35,193 nt of DNA from positions 1-35,193 of the forward strand of contig NZ_JAFFPK010000060.1 of assembly GCF_017590215.1 (NCBI RefSeq), in the 5' to 3' direction. Source of the stretch: Clostridium sp. CCUG 7971. Lineage in GTDB: Bacteria; Bacillota; Clostridia; Peptostreptococcales; Peptostreptococcaceae. Position numbers and translations under genes: made by a program. Of this stretch, positions 16,890 to 25,594 are shown piece after piece. Each line of letters opens with the position of its first letter. The stretch's first letter is position 1. The notes under the pieces were generated by a model. The model had not been told where the DNA came from. It did no database searches and saw only the letters and a list, made by a program, of their open reading frames with translations.

Positions 16890-16905
16890 CGACCTAAATA
16901 GATTT

Positions 16906-17625
16906 TTATTTTATAGGATTTTTACTTGGTTTCCCTGCTTTTCTAGGATATTTTTCTGGCGTATTTTTTACTTTTTTAAAAACTAAAATATTATGATTTA
17001 AATCTGACTCAGGAAGTTTGACATCTATCTTTTCGATAAATTCAACCCCTAAAACTTCCATAGCCGCCTTAGACTCCTCTAACTCTAAGTTTGCATTTGG
17101 ACCTTTTAAGCATACGAAGTGTCCTCCAACCTTAATAAACGGAATACAAAACTCCATTAAGACTGGTAAACCGGCTACTGCTCTTGCTGTAGCGATATCA
17201 TATTTTTCTCTATACTCTTCACATTTTCCGAAATCTTCAGCTCTACCATGAATATATTCTATATTATCAATTCCTACACTTTTAGAAACTTCTTGTAGAA
17301 AGTTTATTCTTTTATTTAATGAATCTAGTAATGTAACTTCTAAATTCTCTAGACATATTCTTAAAGGTAGTCCTGGAAACCCTGCTCCAGTTCCTACATC
17401 TATTAAAGACATTCCGTTCTTTACATATCCATTTTTAACAGCAGATATAGAATCTAAAAAGTGTTTTATATATACCTCTTTTTCTTCAACTATACCTGTA
17501 AGGTTCATATGTTGATTCCAATGCGCTAGCATATCTCTATATACTTTTAGATTATCTAGCATCTTATCATTAACATCTATTCCTAAATCACAAAGACCTT
17601 TTGCTAATATGTCTCTATTGCTCAT
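16906..17625 (-). CDS. rsmG: 16S rRNA (guanine-527-N7) methyltransferase RsmG (GidB)
   Basis: RsmG uses S-adenosylmethionine to methylate G527 of 16S rRNA; its loss gives low-level streptomycin resistance. The 239-residue protein has the SAM-binding [13 protein letters not shown] motif, [15 protein letters not shown] and the [14 protein letters not shown] segment. The lysine-rich tail ([19 protein letters not shown]) is the usual clostridial ending. Its ATG at 17625 overlaps the last 11 bases of mnmG and has GAGGAGG upstream. Confidence 0.97.
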   Translation of the reverse strand: MSNRDILAKGLCDLGIDVNDKMLDNLKVYRDMLAHWNQHMNLTGIVEEKEVYIKHFLDSISAVKNGYVKNGMSLIDVGTGAGFPGLPLRICLENLEVTLLDSLNKRINFLQEVSKSVGIDNIEYIHGRAEDFGKCEEYREKYDIATARAVAGLPVLMEFCIPFIKVGGHFVCLKGPNANLELEESKAAMEVLGVEFIEKIDVKLPESDLNHNILVFKKVKNTPEKYPRKAGKPSKNPIK

Positions 17626-19512
17626 TTTTTCCTCCTCTAGTTCTCCTCATTTGCTCTAAGTATATAAGAAGTACTGATATATCTGCTGGAGAAACCCCTG
17701 ATATACGAGACGCTTGTCCTATAGATATAGGTCTTATAGCATCAAGTTTTTGTCTTGCTTCTATCCTAAGACCATCTATTGATAGATAATCTATTTTTTC
17801 TGGTAATCTTTTATTTTCAAGCTTTTTGAACTGATCTATTTGTTTTAATTGCTTATCTATATATCCTTCATACTTTGTCATTATTACACATTGTTCTTTA
17901 ACTTCATCAGAAACATTTTCATCTGCACCTTTTCCTATAGATTGGATTAGTTCATATGTTACTTCTGGACGTTTTAAGAAATCGTATAAAGATAAACCTA
18001 CTTTTATTTCTGATGCTCCCATTTCTGTTAATAAATGATTTACTTCTTTAGGAGTTACTCTTTCAGTTTTAATCTTTCTAATTCTTTTTCAACTTCTGCT
18101 TTTTTATTTAAATATCTTTGATATCTTTCTTCTTTAACTAAGCCTATATCATATCCTCTTTGAGTAAGTCTCATATCTGCGTTATCTTGTCTTAAATATA
18201 ATCTATACTCTGATCTAGAAGTCATCATTCTATATGGCTCATTAGTTCCCTTTGTAACTAAATCATCTATTAAAACACCTATATAAGCTTCAGATCTATC
18301 TAAAACAAAAGGTTCTTTTCCTTCTATTTTTAGTGCTGCATTTATACCAGCTATAAGTCCTTGAGCTGCTGCTTCTTCATATCCTGAAGTACCATTAAAT
18401 TGACCTGCACTGAATAAATTTTCTACTCCTTTAATTTCAAGACTTATCTTTAATTGAGTCGGATCTATACAATCATATTCTATTGCGTAAGCTGGCCTCA
18501 TTATTTTTGCATTTTCAAGACCTGCTACACTCTTATACATTTGTAACTGTACTTCATAAGGTAAGCTTGTAGATATACCTTGAATATACATCTCTTTTGT
18601 ATCCATACCTTCTGGTTCTATAAATATTTGGTGTGATTCTTTATCATTAAATCTAACAACTTTATCTTCTATAGATGGACAGTATCTAGCTCCTGTGCTT
18701 TCTACTTTACCACTATACATTGCCGATCTATTTAAGTTATTCATTATAATATCATGTGTACCTATATTAGTTCTTGTTAAGTAGCAAGGCTCTTGATCTA
18801 TCTTTAAATCTTCAGTTAAAAATGAGAATGGAGTTATTTTTTCATCTCCTTCTTGGATAGACATAACTGAGAAATCGATACTATCTCTATGAATCCTTGC
18901 TGGAGTACCAGTTTTAAACCTTCTCATATTTAATCCAAGCTTAACTAACCCTTCAGTTAAATGCTTAGCATATCCTAATGCGTTAGGTCCTTCATAGAAA
19001 GAAACCTCTCCCATGTATATTTTAGAGTTTAAGTACACTCCTGTTGCAAGTATAACTGCTTTTGATTCATATATACATCCAAGCTTAGTTACAATACCTT
19101 TAACAACATTATCTTCATGTACTATATCAATTACCTCATCCATAACTACATCTAAATTAGGTTCATCTTCTATAGTTCTTTTCATTTCTGTATGATATTT
19201 AAACTTATCTGCTTGTGCTCTTAATGAGTGTACCGCTGGTCCTTTTGCAGTATTTAACATTCTACTTTGTATAATTGTTTTATCTGCATTTATACCCATT
19301 TGTCCGCCTAAAGCATCTATTTCTTTTACTAATTGACCTTTTCCTGTTCCACCTACTGATGGGTTACATGGCATAAGGGCAATTGAATCTAAAGACATTG
19401 TTACAATTAATGTTTTATGTCCCATTCTTGCAGTAGCAAGAGCAGCTTCACATCCAGCATGTCCTGCTCCAACTACTATTACATCATATTTTCCTGCATT
19501 GAAATTTATCAT
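17615..19512 (-). pseudogene. mnmG: tRNA uridine-34 carboxymethylaminomethyl enzyme MnmG (GidA), frameshifted
   Basis: With MnmE, MnmG makes the cmnm5 modification at U34 of several tRNAs using FAD. The N-terminal part has the FAD-binding [19 protein letters not shown] and the [21 protein letters not shown] and [13 protein letters not shown] motifs. The frame stops at 18055 after [15 protein letters not shown]. The rest, including [13 protein letters not shown] and the tail [15 protein letters not shown], continues in the -1 frame. One missing A in the run at plus 18067-18070 (four, five expected) explains it; restoring it gives a continuous protein of about 632 residues, the family length, with [12 protein letters not shown] at the join. 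Both halves are well conserved, so the break is recent or a sequencing error. I start at the ATG at 19512, behind AAAGGA. Confidence 0.88.
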
Positions 19513-19539
19513 GTTAATATCCTTTCTGTTAAACATTAA

Positions 19540-19555
19540 TGTTTCACGATAAACA
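19540..19555. promoter_or_regulatory. parS-like site
   Basis: TGTTTCACGATAAACA matches 14 of 16 bases of the Spo0J-binding parS consensus TGTTNCACGTGAAACA; the two central right-hand positions differ. It lies in the mnmG leader, about 4.4 kb from spo0J and 5 kb from oriC. Its place is right for parS, but loss of the CACGTG centre may weaken binding. Confidence 0.45.
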
Positions 19556-19575
19556 TTATATATATTTTAAGTTTG

Positions 19576-19672
19576 AGTAACGTACCTGATTTCTGAGCCA
19601 CGTGTGGGCGATCCACTTTAGGTCGTTGGCGATATGAAGAGTATCGTCCATGCAATGGCTTAAGCGAAGCGA
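19576..19672. other. GC-rich structured intergenic element
   Basis: This stretch between mnmE and mnmG is about half G+C, far above its AT-rich surroundings, and has no coding frame. On the plus strand GGCGATA (19628-19634) can pair with TATCGTCC (about 19642-19649) with one bulge. A second hairpin can form from CCACGTGTGGGCGATCCAC near 19598-19616, which contains a CACGTG centre. No T-run follows, so it is not a normal terminator. It could be a dispersed repeat, an RNA element in the mnmE-mnmG transcript, or a protein-binding site. Confidence 0.45.
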
Positions 19673-19675
19673 ATT

Positions 19676-21055
19676 TTATTTTCCTATACAGAAGTTGGCA
19701 AATATCGTATCTAATAAATCTTCTCTAACTGTATCTCCGTTTATATATCCTAGGTAATCCCATATGTTTTTAAAGTCAACTTCTATGAAATCATATGGCA
19801 TATTTTGATCTATTGCATTTATAGCATCATTTATAGATTCATATGCTTTTAATAATGCATCTTTATGTCTAGAGTTTGTAATCATTAAATTAGAAGAATG
19901 TTTCACACTACCTTTGTATACCATTGATTCTATTTTATCATGTAATTCTTCTATTCCTTCATGTCTTAGTGCTGATATTTTTATTATACTTTCACTATCG
20001 ACATATTTTCTTATTTTATCTATTTCTATTTGTTGTTCTAAATCTGTCTTATTTAGTAAAACTATTGATTTTTTACTTTTAAGGTTTTCTAATATCTCTA
20101 TATCTTCTTCAGATAATTTTCTTGATGCATCTAACACCATTATAACTAAATCGGCACTACTTATAGATTCTTTAGATTTTTCGACACCTATTTTTTCAAC
20201 TATATCTTCCGTTTCTCTTATACCCGCTGTATCTACTATTTTTAAAGGAATACCCTTAATATTTACAAATTCCTCTATAACATCCCTTGTAGTACCAGCT
20301 ATATCTGTAACTATAGCTCTATTTTCTCCTAATATAGAGTTAAGTAATGATGATTTACCTACATTTGGTTTTCCTACTATTACTGTTTTTAATCCGTCTC
20401 TTAATATTTTACCACTTTCGGCAGTATCATATAATTTTTTTATTTCAGTTTTTAGAGCTTGTGCTTTATCTTTAAGTGTTTTATACGTTATTTCTTCAAC
20501 ATCTTCTTCAGAGAAATCTATTGAAACAGTTAAGTGAGCTAAAACTTCGGTTACATTTCCTCTTAATTCTCTAATTTTTTTAGATAAAGAACCTTCTAAT
20601 TGACTTTGAGCAACATCATGAGCCGTATCCGTTTTTGCTTTTATTACATCTATAATCGCTTCTGCTTGAGATAAATCTATTCTACCATTTAAGAATGCTC
20701 TCTTTGTAAATTCTCCAGCATCTGCTAATCTTACATCTTTCGATAATATAAGTTCTAATATTTTTTTAACTGATATAAATCCACCGTGACAATTTATTTC
20801 TACAACATCTTCTGCTGTATATGAGTTTGGACCTTTCATATAAGCTAGTAAAACTTCATCTATTACATTTTCATTATCAACTATATTTCCGTATATTAGT
20901 GTTCTTGGTCTATAGTCCTTTATTAACTTATTCGACATAGATTTAAAAATCTCTTGAGCAACCTCTAAAGATCTCTCTCCACTAATTCTTATTATTCCTA
21001 TACCACCTTCACCTGGTGCTGTTGCAATTGCTGCTATAGTATCATCTATAAACAA
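19676..21055 (-). CDS. mnmE: tRNA modification GTPase MnmE (TrmE)
   Basis: MnmE is the GTPase partner of MnmG in tRNA U34 modification and also supplies the folate-linked C1 step. The protein has the N-terminal folate-binding domain (about 1-118), a helical domain, an inserted G domain with G1 GKPNVGKSSLLNS (228-240), G3 DTAGIRETED and G4 NKTDL, and the C-terminal CIGK with the essential Cys. I choose a TTG at 21055 (MFIDDTIAAIATAP, 459 residues), because the GTG at 21064 lies inside the AGAGGTGA ribosome site. It precedes mnmG by 163 bases of unusual DNA. Confidence 0.95.
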   Translation of the reverse strand: MFIDDTIAAIATAPGEGGIGIIRISGERSLEVAQEIFKSMSNKLIKDYRPRTLIYGNIVDNENVIDEVLLAYMKGPNSYTAEDVVEINCHGGFISVKKILELILSKDVRLADAGEFTKRAFLNGRIDLSQAEAIIDVIKAKTDTAHDVAQSQLEGSLSKKIRELRGNVTEVLAHLTVSIDFSEEDVEEITYKTLKDKAQALKTEIKKLYDTAESGKILRDGLKTVIVGKPNVGKSSLLNSILGENRAIVTDIAGTTRDVIEEFVNIKGIPLKIVDTAGIRETEDIVEKIGVEKSKESISSADLVIMVLDASRKLSEEDIEILENLKSKKSIVLLNKTDLEQQIEIDKIRKYVDSESIIKISALRHEGIEELHDKIESMVYKGSVKHSSNLMITNSRHKDALLKAYESINDAINAIDQNMPYDFIEVDFKNIWDYLGYINGDTVREDLLDTIFANFCIGK

Positions 21056-21144
21056 ATTTATCACCTCTTAGTATATAAATTTTCAAATTAATATTCGTTA
21101 CTTTTAATTGTTTCCTTAATCTTAACATTATATAAAATAAATAA

Positions 21145-21176
21145 CAAAAATAAAACCCCCTATTATCTAGGAGGTT
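21145..21176 (-). terminator. Terminator after jag
   Basis: On the minus strand AACCTCCTA pairs with TAGGGGGTT (one G-U pair) around a GATAA loop and runs into TTATTTTT. It closes the rpmH-rnpA-yidD-yidC-jag group. Confidence 0.88.
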
Positions 21177-21181
21177 AAGTT

Positions 21182-21808
21182 TTATCTTTTATACTCTATT
21201 ACTAGTCTTCTATATGGATCAGTTCCTTCACTATATGTAGTTACATACTTGTCATTTTGAAGAGCAGAATGAACTATTCTTCTTTCATAAGGATTCATAT
21301 AGTCTAGCCTTTTAGTTTTTCTAGTTTTAGCTACTTCTCTAGCTACTTTATTTGCATATCTTACTAGAGATTCTTCTCTTTTAGATCTATAATTCTCGAT
21401 ATCTACAAGTACCCTCATATTAGAATCCTTGTTTATTTTGTTAAGAGCAAGTCCTGTTAAAAATTGTATAGAATCTAGAGTTTCCCCTCTTCTACCAATT
21501 AAACATGCTGCTTCTTTACCTTCTATATTCACTTTGATTAAATTATTTTCTTGGCTAACATTAACATTAGCTTCGACATTTGCATTTTTAAGTATGTTAC
21601 TTACAAATTCATGTGCTAAATCAGTTTCTCTTTCAACTACTGTAAATTTGTATGTACCTTCTTTAGAACCTATAAATCCTAAAAACCCTTTTGTTGGAGC
21701 TTCTAAAATTTCAATTTCTACGTCTTCGACTTTAACTTTTAGTTGTTCTAATGCTTTTTTTAATGCTTCTTCTTGGTTCTTACTTTTTATTTCTAGGCTT
21801 CTTCTCAT
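21182..21808 (-). CDS. jag: RNA-binding protein Jag/KhpB
   Basis: KhpB is a cytosolic RNA-binding protein that in other Firmicutes acts with KhpA in cell elongation and division; in B. subtilis it lies with spoIIIJ. The 208-residue protein has a Jag-N domain (about 1-50, with TKGFLGFIGSKEG), a KH domain (GKEAACLIGRRGETLDSIQFL region) and a C-terminal R3H domain (MNPYERRIVHSALQ). The ATG at 21808 has AAGGAGGA upstream and overlaps the end of yidC by 29 bases, so the two are coupled. Confidence 0.95.
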   Translation of the reverse strand: MRRSLEIKSKNQEEALKKALEQLKVKVEDVEIEILEAPTKGFLGFIGSKEGTYKFTVVERETDLAHEFVSNILKNANVEANVNVSQENNLIKVNIEGKEAACLIGRRGETLDSIQFLTGLALNKINKDSNMRVLVDIENYRSKREESLVRYANKVAREVAKTRKTKRLDYMNPYERRIVHSALQNDKYVTTYSEGTDPYRRLVIEYKR

Positions 21809-22481
21809 CTATTACTTCCTCCTTAGAATTAGCCAGTTTAGCTTTTAAAGGATTCATTATTAAGTAGTGTTGAGCTATAGCAAATAAGTTACCTACAGTC
21901 CAGTATAATGTAAGACCTGCTGGGAATTTGAATCCCCATAATAGCATCATACCAGACATAACATATGTCATGATTTTCATTGAACCTTGTTGTTGATCCT
22001 TTGGCATCATTAACATTTGCATTCCAAACGTACTCGCCCCTGAAAGTACAGCTAATATATAATCTGGCTTAGTTAAACTTTGTATCCATAAAAATCCTAC
22101 ATCTGCATTTGTAAACGCAGCTTGACTAGCGAAAACTCCATAAGTTACAGGTTCTCTTAATACATTAAATAATGCTATTAATATTGGCATTTGTATTAAT
22201 AGTGGTAAACATCCTGCTAATGGGTTAACTTTATATTCTTTGTATAGATTCATTATTTCTTGTTGTTGCTTCTCTGGCTTATTTTTATACTTTTCTTGTA
22301 TTTCTTGCATTTTTGGCTGCATATCTTGCATTGCTTTTGTAGACTTTGTTTGTTTAATAGTTAGTGGTAATAATAATAACTTTACAAATATAGTAAATAT
22401 TATTATTGCAAAACCGTATTGTTGAACAAATTCAAATATTATCCTTAGGACGTCTCCTAATAAATTACTTATCAAGTTCAA
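21780..22481 (-). CDS. yidC: Membrane protein insertase YidC (SpoIIIJ/Oxa1 family)
   Basis: YidC inserts proteins into the cytoplasmic membrane; SpoIIIJ is its sporulation-linked form in Bacillus. The 233-residue protein has a membrane helix at about 18-40 (YGFAIIIFTIFVKLLLLPL), a cytoplasmic charged hairpin (MQPKMQEIQEKYKNKPEKQQQE), then helices around NPLAGCLPLLIQMPILIALF, YILAVLSGASTFGMQML, MTYVMSGMMLLWGF and LYWTVGNLFAIAQ. There is no lipoprotein signal. The basic tail fits ribosome contact. The start is a TTG at 22481 behind AGGAGG. Confidence 0.95.
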   Translation of the reverse strand: MNLISNLLGDVLRIIFEFVQQYGFAIIIFTIFVKLLLLPLTIKQTKSTKAMQDMQPKMQEIQEKYKNKPEKQQQEIMNLYKEYKVNPLAGCLPLLIQMPILIALFNVLREPVTYGVFASQAAFTNADVGFLWIQSLTKPDYILAVLSGASTFGMQMLMMPKDQQQGSMKIMTYVMSGMMLLWGFKFPAGLTLYWTVGNLFAIAQHYLIMNPLKAKLANSKEEVIDEKKPRNKK

Positions 22482-22512
22482 TTTCTCTACCTCCTAGAGT
22501 ACCTTATCTATT

Positions 22513-22764
22513 TTATTTTAAAGGGTCATAGCCTCCCGGATGAAATGGATGACATTTTGACACTCTTTTTATTGTTAAAAACATACCTTTAAAAAAACCG
22601 TACTTTTTAAAGGCTTCTAATGAATATTGCGAACACGTTGGATAGAATCTACAGGTAGGTCCTTTAAGTGGAGATATAAACTTTTGATAAAACCTAACTA
22701 GATAAATACATAATTTAGAAGAATATTCATTTAGTTGGCTTAATATAAAAGTTATCCTTTTCAA
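22513..22764 (-). CDS. yidD: YidD membrane protein insertion efficiency factor
   Basis: YidD is a small inner-face membrane protein that helps YidC insert proteins. The family core is complete: [23 protein letters not shown], then [18 protein letters not shown] choose the TTG at 22764 (83 residues) since AGGAGG is 8 bases upstream; the TTG two codons earlier has only 2 bases of spacing. It lies between rnpA and yidC, the usual order. Confidence 0.95.
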   Translation of the reverse strand: MKRITFILSQLNEYSSKLCIYLVRFYQKFISPLKGPTCRFYPTCSQYSLEAFKKYGFFKGMFLTIKRVSKCHPFHPGGYDPLK

Positions 22765-22790
22765 ATTCAAAACCTCCTGTTAAAACATTT

Positions 22791-23144
22791 TTATTTTTTT
22801 ATATTTATAATATTAGACTTTTTAGCTAAATGTTTTATAGACTTTTCTATATCTTTATATTCAGAATCCTTACTTGAAACTCTGGCTATAAAAACTATAT
22901 CAAAACCCTCTTTAACGTTTTCATCAATATCTAGTCTATAACATTCTTTTATTCTTCTTCTTAGTTTATTTCTAGTAATCGCATTTCCAACCTTTTTAGA
23001 TACCGAAATTCCTATTCTACTAGAATCTGATTTATTTTCAAGTATATACATTACTAAATATCTATTTGCAAAAGACTTGCCGTGTTTATACACTTTCCTA
23101 AAATCAGAGTCTTTTTTTAAACCTTTTGTATTTTTAAAGTCCAT
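22791..23144 (-). CDS. rnpA: Ribonuclease P protein component
   Basis: RnpA is the protein subunit of RNase P, which trims tRNA 5' ends. The 117-residue basic protein has the conserved RNR box (SVSKKVGNAITRNKLRRRIKE) and the N-terminal FRKVYKHGKSFANRYLVMY segment. The ATG at 23144 has GGAGG upstream. A terminator-like hairpin separates it from rpmH, so its expression may depend on read-through from the rpmH promoter. Confidence 0.96.
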   Translation of the reverse strand: MDFKNTKGLKKDSDFRKVYKHGKSFANRYLVMYILENKSDSSRIGISVSKKVGNAITRNKLRRRIKECYRLDIDENVKEGFDIVFIARVSSKDSEYKDIEKSIKHLAKKSNIINIKK

Positions 23145-23188
23145 CTTAAATCCTCCATAAACACAGCCTCTAATATAAATTCCTACAC

Positions 23189-23215
23189 AAAAAGGCCACT
23201 TTTAGTGGCCTTTTT
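23189..23215 (-). terminator. Hairpin between rpmH and rnpA (attenuator-like)
   Basis: AAAAAGGCCAC and GTGGCCTTTTT form 11-bp arms with a 5-base loop and T-runs on both strands. It lies 7 bases after the rpmH stop codon. As no promoter is evident before rnpA, it probably sets the ratio of L34 to downstream products. Confidence 0.85.
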
Positions 23216-23221
23216 TAATTA

Positions 23222-23356
23222 TTAATGAGTTAATCTATTTCTTCCTTTAGCTCTTCTTCTCTTTAACACGTTTCTTCCGTTAGAAGTTTTCATTCTTTTT
23301 CTAAATCCGTGTTCTTTCTTTCTTTGTCTTTTCTTTGGCTGATAAGTTCTTTTCAT
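23222..23356 (-). CDS. rpmH: Ribosomal protein bL34
   Basis: The minus strand encodes a 44-residue basic protein beginning [14 protein letters not shown] and containing EHGFRKRM and the ending KGRNRLTH, the L34 family in full. L34 is a small late-assembled protein of the 50S subunit. The ATG at 23356 has AAAGGCGGTG upstream. It is the first gene left of oriC, as in most bacteria. Confidence 0.98.
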   Translation of the reverse strand: MKRTYQPKKRQRKKEHGFRKRMKTSNGRNVLKRRRAKGRNRLTH

Positions 23357-23435
23357 TTATTGCACCGCCTTTCAGATTTTATTTCCGTTTATTAAAAATA
23401 ATAACTTTACCCTCAAAGTAAACATAACACATACA

Positions 23436-23464
23436 ATTATAAATGCTTTTATATTTGTTGTCAA
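23436..23464 (-). promoter_or_regulatory. rpmH promoter, consensus sigma-A
   Basis: The minus strand has TTGACA (23459-23464), a 17-base spacer and TATAAT (23436-23441): both hexamers are perfect. The start codon is 80 bases further. Confidence 0.95.
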
Positions 23465-23559
23465 TGTGTTTTTGAACTGTTGAAATAACAAATGTTCTTC
23501 TATTAATAGATGATTTATTTTTACACATATTTTATACAAATAAAGACCTAAAATAATTG

Positions 23560-23610
23560 TCGATAAGTCTTTGTATTCTGTCGATATTTTTCGATATATT
23601 TCGATATATA
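23560..23610. repeat. Phased TCGATA repeats at the edge of oriC
   Basis: TCGATA occurs at 23560, 23581, 23591 and 23601. The last three are direct repeats exactly 10 bases apart, and the first is 21 bases before the second, so all four face the same side of the helix. The first two read TGTCGATA, one base off the Spo0A box core TGTCGAA. The function is not known. Confidence 0.7.
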
Positions 23611-23637
23611 TATAAGGAAATACTATTGTGTACTAAT

Positions 23638-24003
23638 TTATCAACAAGCACTTAATATTGTGGATAAATTGAGTATAAAATATTGAAGTTTGGCATTTAT
23701 TCTGATATTATTAATATACTTGTGGAAAATGTTAATTACATATACTAACTTATCAAGGTTATACACAAGCTGTGGATATAAATGTGAATAACTTATAACT
23801 AATAAGATAATACTTTAGTTATAATCTACATTTATTATATATTGATACTATTTATAACTTTATATACATATTGTTTATATCTTTTTACTTTTAAGGAATA
23901 ATTTTTGTTATTAATATATTATCCACATCGTTATCCATAACTTTTATTATTATGTAAAATTTATATAAAATTTTGCGTTTTTTGTTAATAACTTTGTGGA
24001 AAA
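23638..24003. other. oriC part 1: DnaA-box region upstream of dnaA
   Basis: Two perfect DnaA boxes (23659-23667 and 23919-23927) and at least eight near matches occur: 23638, 23721, 23750, 23759, 23771, 23783, 23931 and 23995 are their starts. Boxes occur in both orientations in very AT-rich DNA. The region between rpmH and dnaA is the standard site of the first half of a bipartite Firmicutes origin. The dnaA promoter must also lie here; I see no strong one, only weak candidates. Confidence 0.88.
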
Positions 24004-24033
24004 TGTTAATTATTCTGTTCGGAGGTTTATATT

Positions 24034-25353
24034 ATGGATATAGTTTCTTTATGGGACAAAACACTACAATTAATCAAAGGAGAGTTATCTCCTCCTAGTT
24101 TTAATGCTTTTTTCAAGCAAATAGTACCTTTAAAAATATATATGAGCGATTTAATACTTTTAGTTCCTAACGATTTTACTAAGGGAATACTAGAAGATAG
24201 GTATTTAAATCTAATAGAAAGCTCTATAAACCAGCTATCATTAAAAAAATACAATATTAAATTTGTTTTAAATGAAAAAGACATTGAGGGATTAGGTGAA
24301 GAAAACAAGACATCTAATGTAAAAAAGAACTATCCAAATTTAAATCCTAAATATACATTTGATACGTTTGTAATAGGTAACAGTAATAGATTTGCTCACG
24401 CTGCATGCGTTGCAGTTGCTGAATCTCCTGCTAAAGCGTACAATCCTCTTTTCTTATACGGAGGCGTTGGACTAGGTAAAACTCACTTAATGCATGCAAT
24501 CGGACATCATATAATGACACAAAAAAAGGATCCTAAGGTTGTTTATGTGTCTTCTGAAAAATTTACAAATGAGCTTATAAATTCAATAAAAGATGATAGA
24601 AATGAAGAATTTAGAAACAAATATAGAAATGTAGATATTTTATTAATAGACGATATTCAATTTATTGCTGGAAAAGAAAGAACTCAAGAAGAGTTTTTCC
24701 ATACATTTAACACATTACATGAGGCAAATAAACAAATAATAATTTCTAGTGATAGACCTCCAAAAGAGATACCTACATTAGAAGATAGATTAAGATCAAG
24801 ATTTGAGATGGGACTTATAACAGATATACAAGCTCCTGATTTCGAAACTAGAATAGCAATACTTAGAAAAAAAGCTCAAATGGAAAACATTGACGTTCCA
24901 AATGAAGTAACTACTTATATTGCTAAAAATATTAAATCTAATATAAGAGAATTAGAAGGTGCCCTAACTAGAGTAATTGCATATTCTTCTCTTACTAATA
25001 GAACAATATCTTTTGAGCTTGCATCAGAAGCATTAAAAGATATTATAACTACATCAAAAAATGAAGAAATTACAGTAAATAGAATAAAAGAAAAAGTATC
25101 TTCTGTGTTTAACCTTAAAATGGAAGACTTCAACTCGAAAAAGAGAACTAGATCAATAGCTTATCCAAGACAAATAGCTATGTACTTAACTAGAGAACTT
25201 ACAGACTTGTCTCTACCTAAAATAGGAGACGAGTTTGGTGGAAGAGATCATACAACAGTTATTCATGCCCACGATAAGATTGTTAAAGATATACAATCAA
25301 ATGACGAAATTAAGACTAAAATAGATAAAATGATATCAGATTTAAAAGGATAA
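24034..25353 (+). CDS. dnaA: Chromosomal replication initiator DnaA
   Basis: DnaA is the AAA+ protein that binds DnaA boxes and opens oriC. The 439-residue protein has the N-terminal partner-binding domain (about 1-80), a short linker, an AAA+ core with Walker [10 protein letters not shown] (143-151) and Walker [11 protein letters not shown] (201-210), and a C-terminal DNA-binding domain with the signature [15 protein letters not shown]. The ATG at 24034 has GGAGG 8 bases upstream. DnaA boxes on both sides suggest autoregulation. Confidence 0.99.
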   Translation: MDIVSLWDKTLQLIKGELSPPSFNAFFKQIVPLKIYMSDLILLVPNDFTKGILEDRYLNLIESSINQLSLKKYNIKFVLNEKDIEGLGEENKTSNVKKNYPNLNPKYTFDTFVIGNSNRFAHAACVAVAESPAKAYNPLFLYGGVGLGKTHLMHAIGHHIMTQKKDPKVVYVSSEKFTNELINSIKDDRNEEFRNKYRNVDILLIDDIQFIAGKERTQEEFFHTFNTLHEANKQIIISSDRPPKEIPTLEDRLRSRFEMGLITDIQAPDFETRIAILRKKAQMENIDVPNEVTTYIAKNIKSNIRELEGALTRVIAYSSLTNRTISFELASEALKDIITTSKNEEITVNRIKEKVSSVFNLKMEDFNSKKRTRSIAYPRQIAMYLTRELTDLSLPKIGDEFGGRDHTTVIHAHDKIVKDIQSNDEIKTKIDKMISDLKG

Positions 25354-25369
25354 TTTATAAACAATTGTC

Positions 25370-25594
25370 TGTGGATATGGTGTTGATGTCGTGTTTATAG
25401 TTTTTTTGTCTAAATTTTATTAACAAAATATTAGATTTCCATTCACAGAGATATTAACATTTTATACACATGTTGATATCTTTGCGATTATTTGGGTACA
25501 TCTACTTATGCACATTATCAACAACACCTACTACTATTACTACTAATTTTTTTATTTATTTTTATATATAAATGCCACAAGGAGGTTATCCACA
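25370..25594. other. oriC part 2: DnaA boxes between dnaA and dnaN
   Basis: DnaA-box-like sites start at 25370 (TGTGGATAT), 25417 (TTATTAACA), 25462 (TTATACACA), 25471 (TGTTGATAT), 25515 (TTATCAACA) and 25586 (a perfect TTATCCACA). The box at 25515 is followed by DnaA-trios and an AT-only tract (about 25544-25570). In B. subtilis and, as I recall, C. difficile this spacer is where the duplex first opens. Confidence 0.9.
25528..25545 (-). other. DnaA-trio array of the unwinding element
   Basis: Read 3' to 5' on the minus strand, positions 25528-25545 are GAT GAT GAT AAT GAT GAT, six matches in a row to the DnaA-trio 3'-[G/A]AT-5'. They begin 4 bases after the DnaA box at 25515-25523. Trios bind the DnaA filament on single-stranded DNA during origin opening. 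Confidence 0.85.

Noticed and set aside
17615-18022. Separate 135-residue gene after mnmG
   Set aside because: It is the C-terminal part of MnmG in a shifted frame, with no ribosome site at its first ATG.
19590-19610. A second parS site around the CACGTG in the GC-rich island
   Set aside because: Only the central CACGTG matches; the flanks differ from the parS arms.
19914-20537. Long 207-codon plus-strand frame inside mnmE
   Set aside because: Antisense shadow of a conserved gene; low-complexity Ser/Ile/Leu product and no ribosome site.
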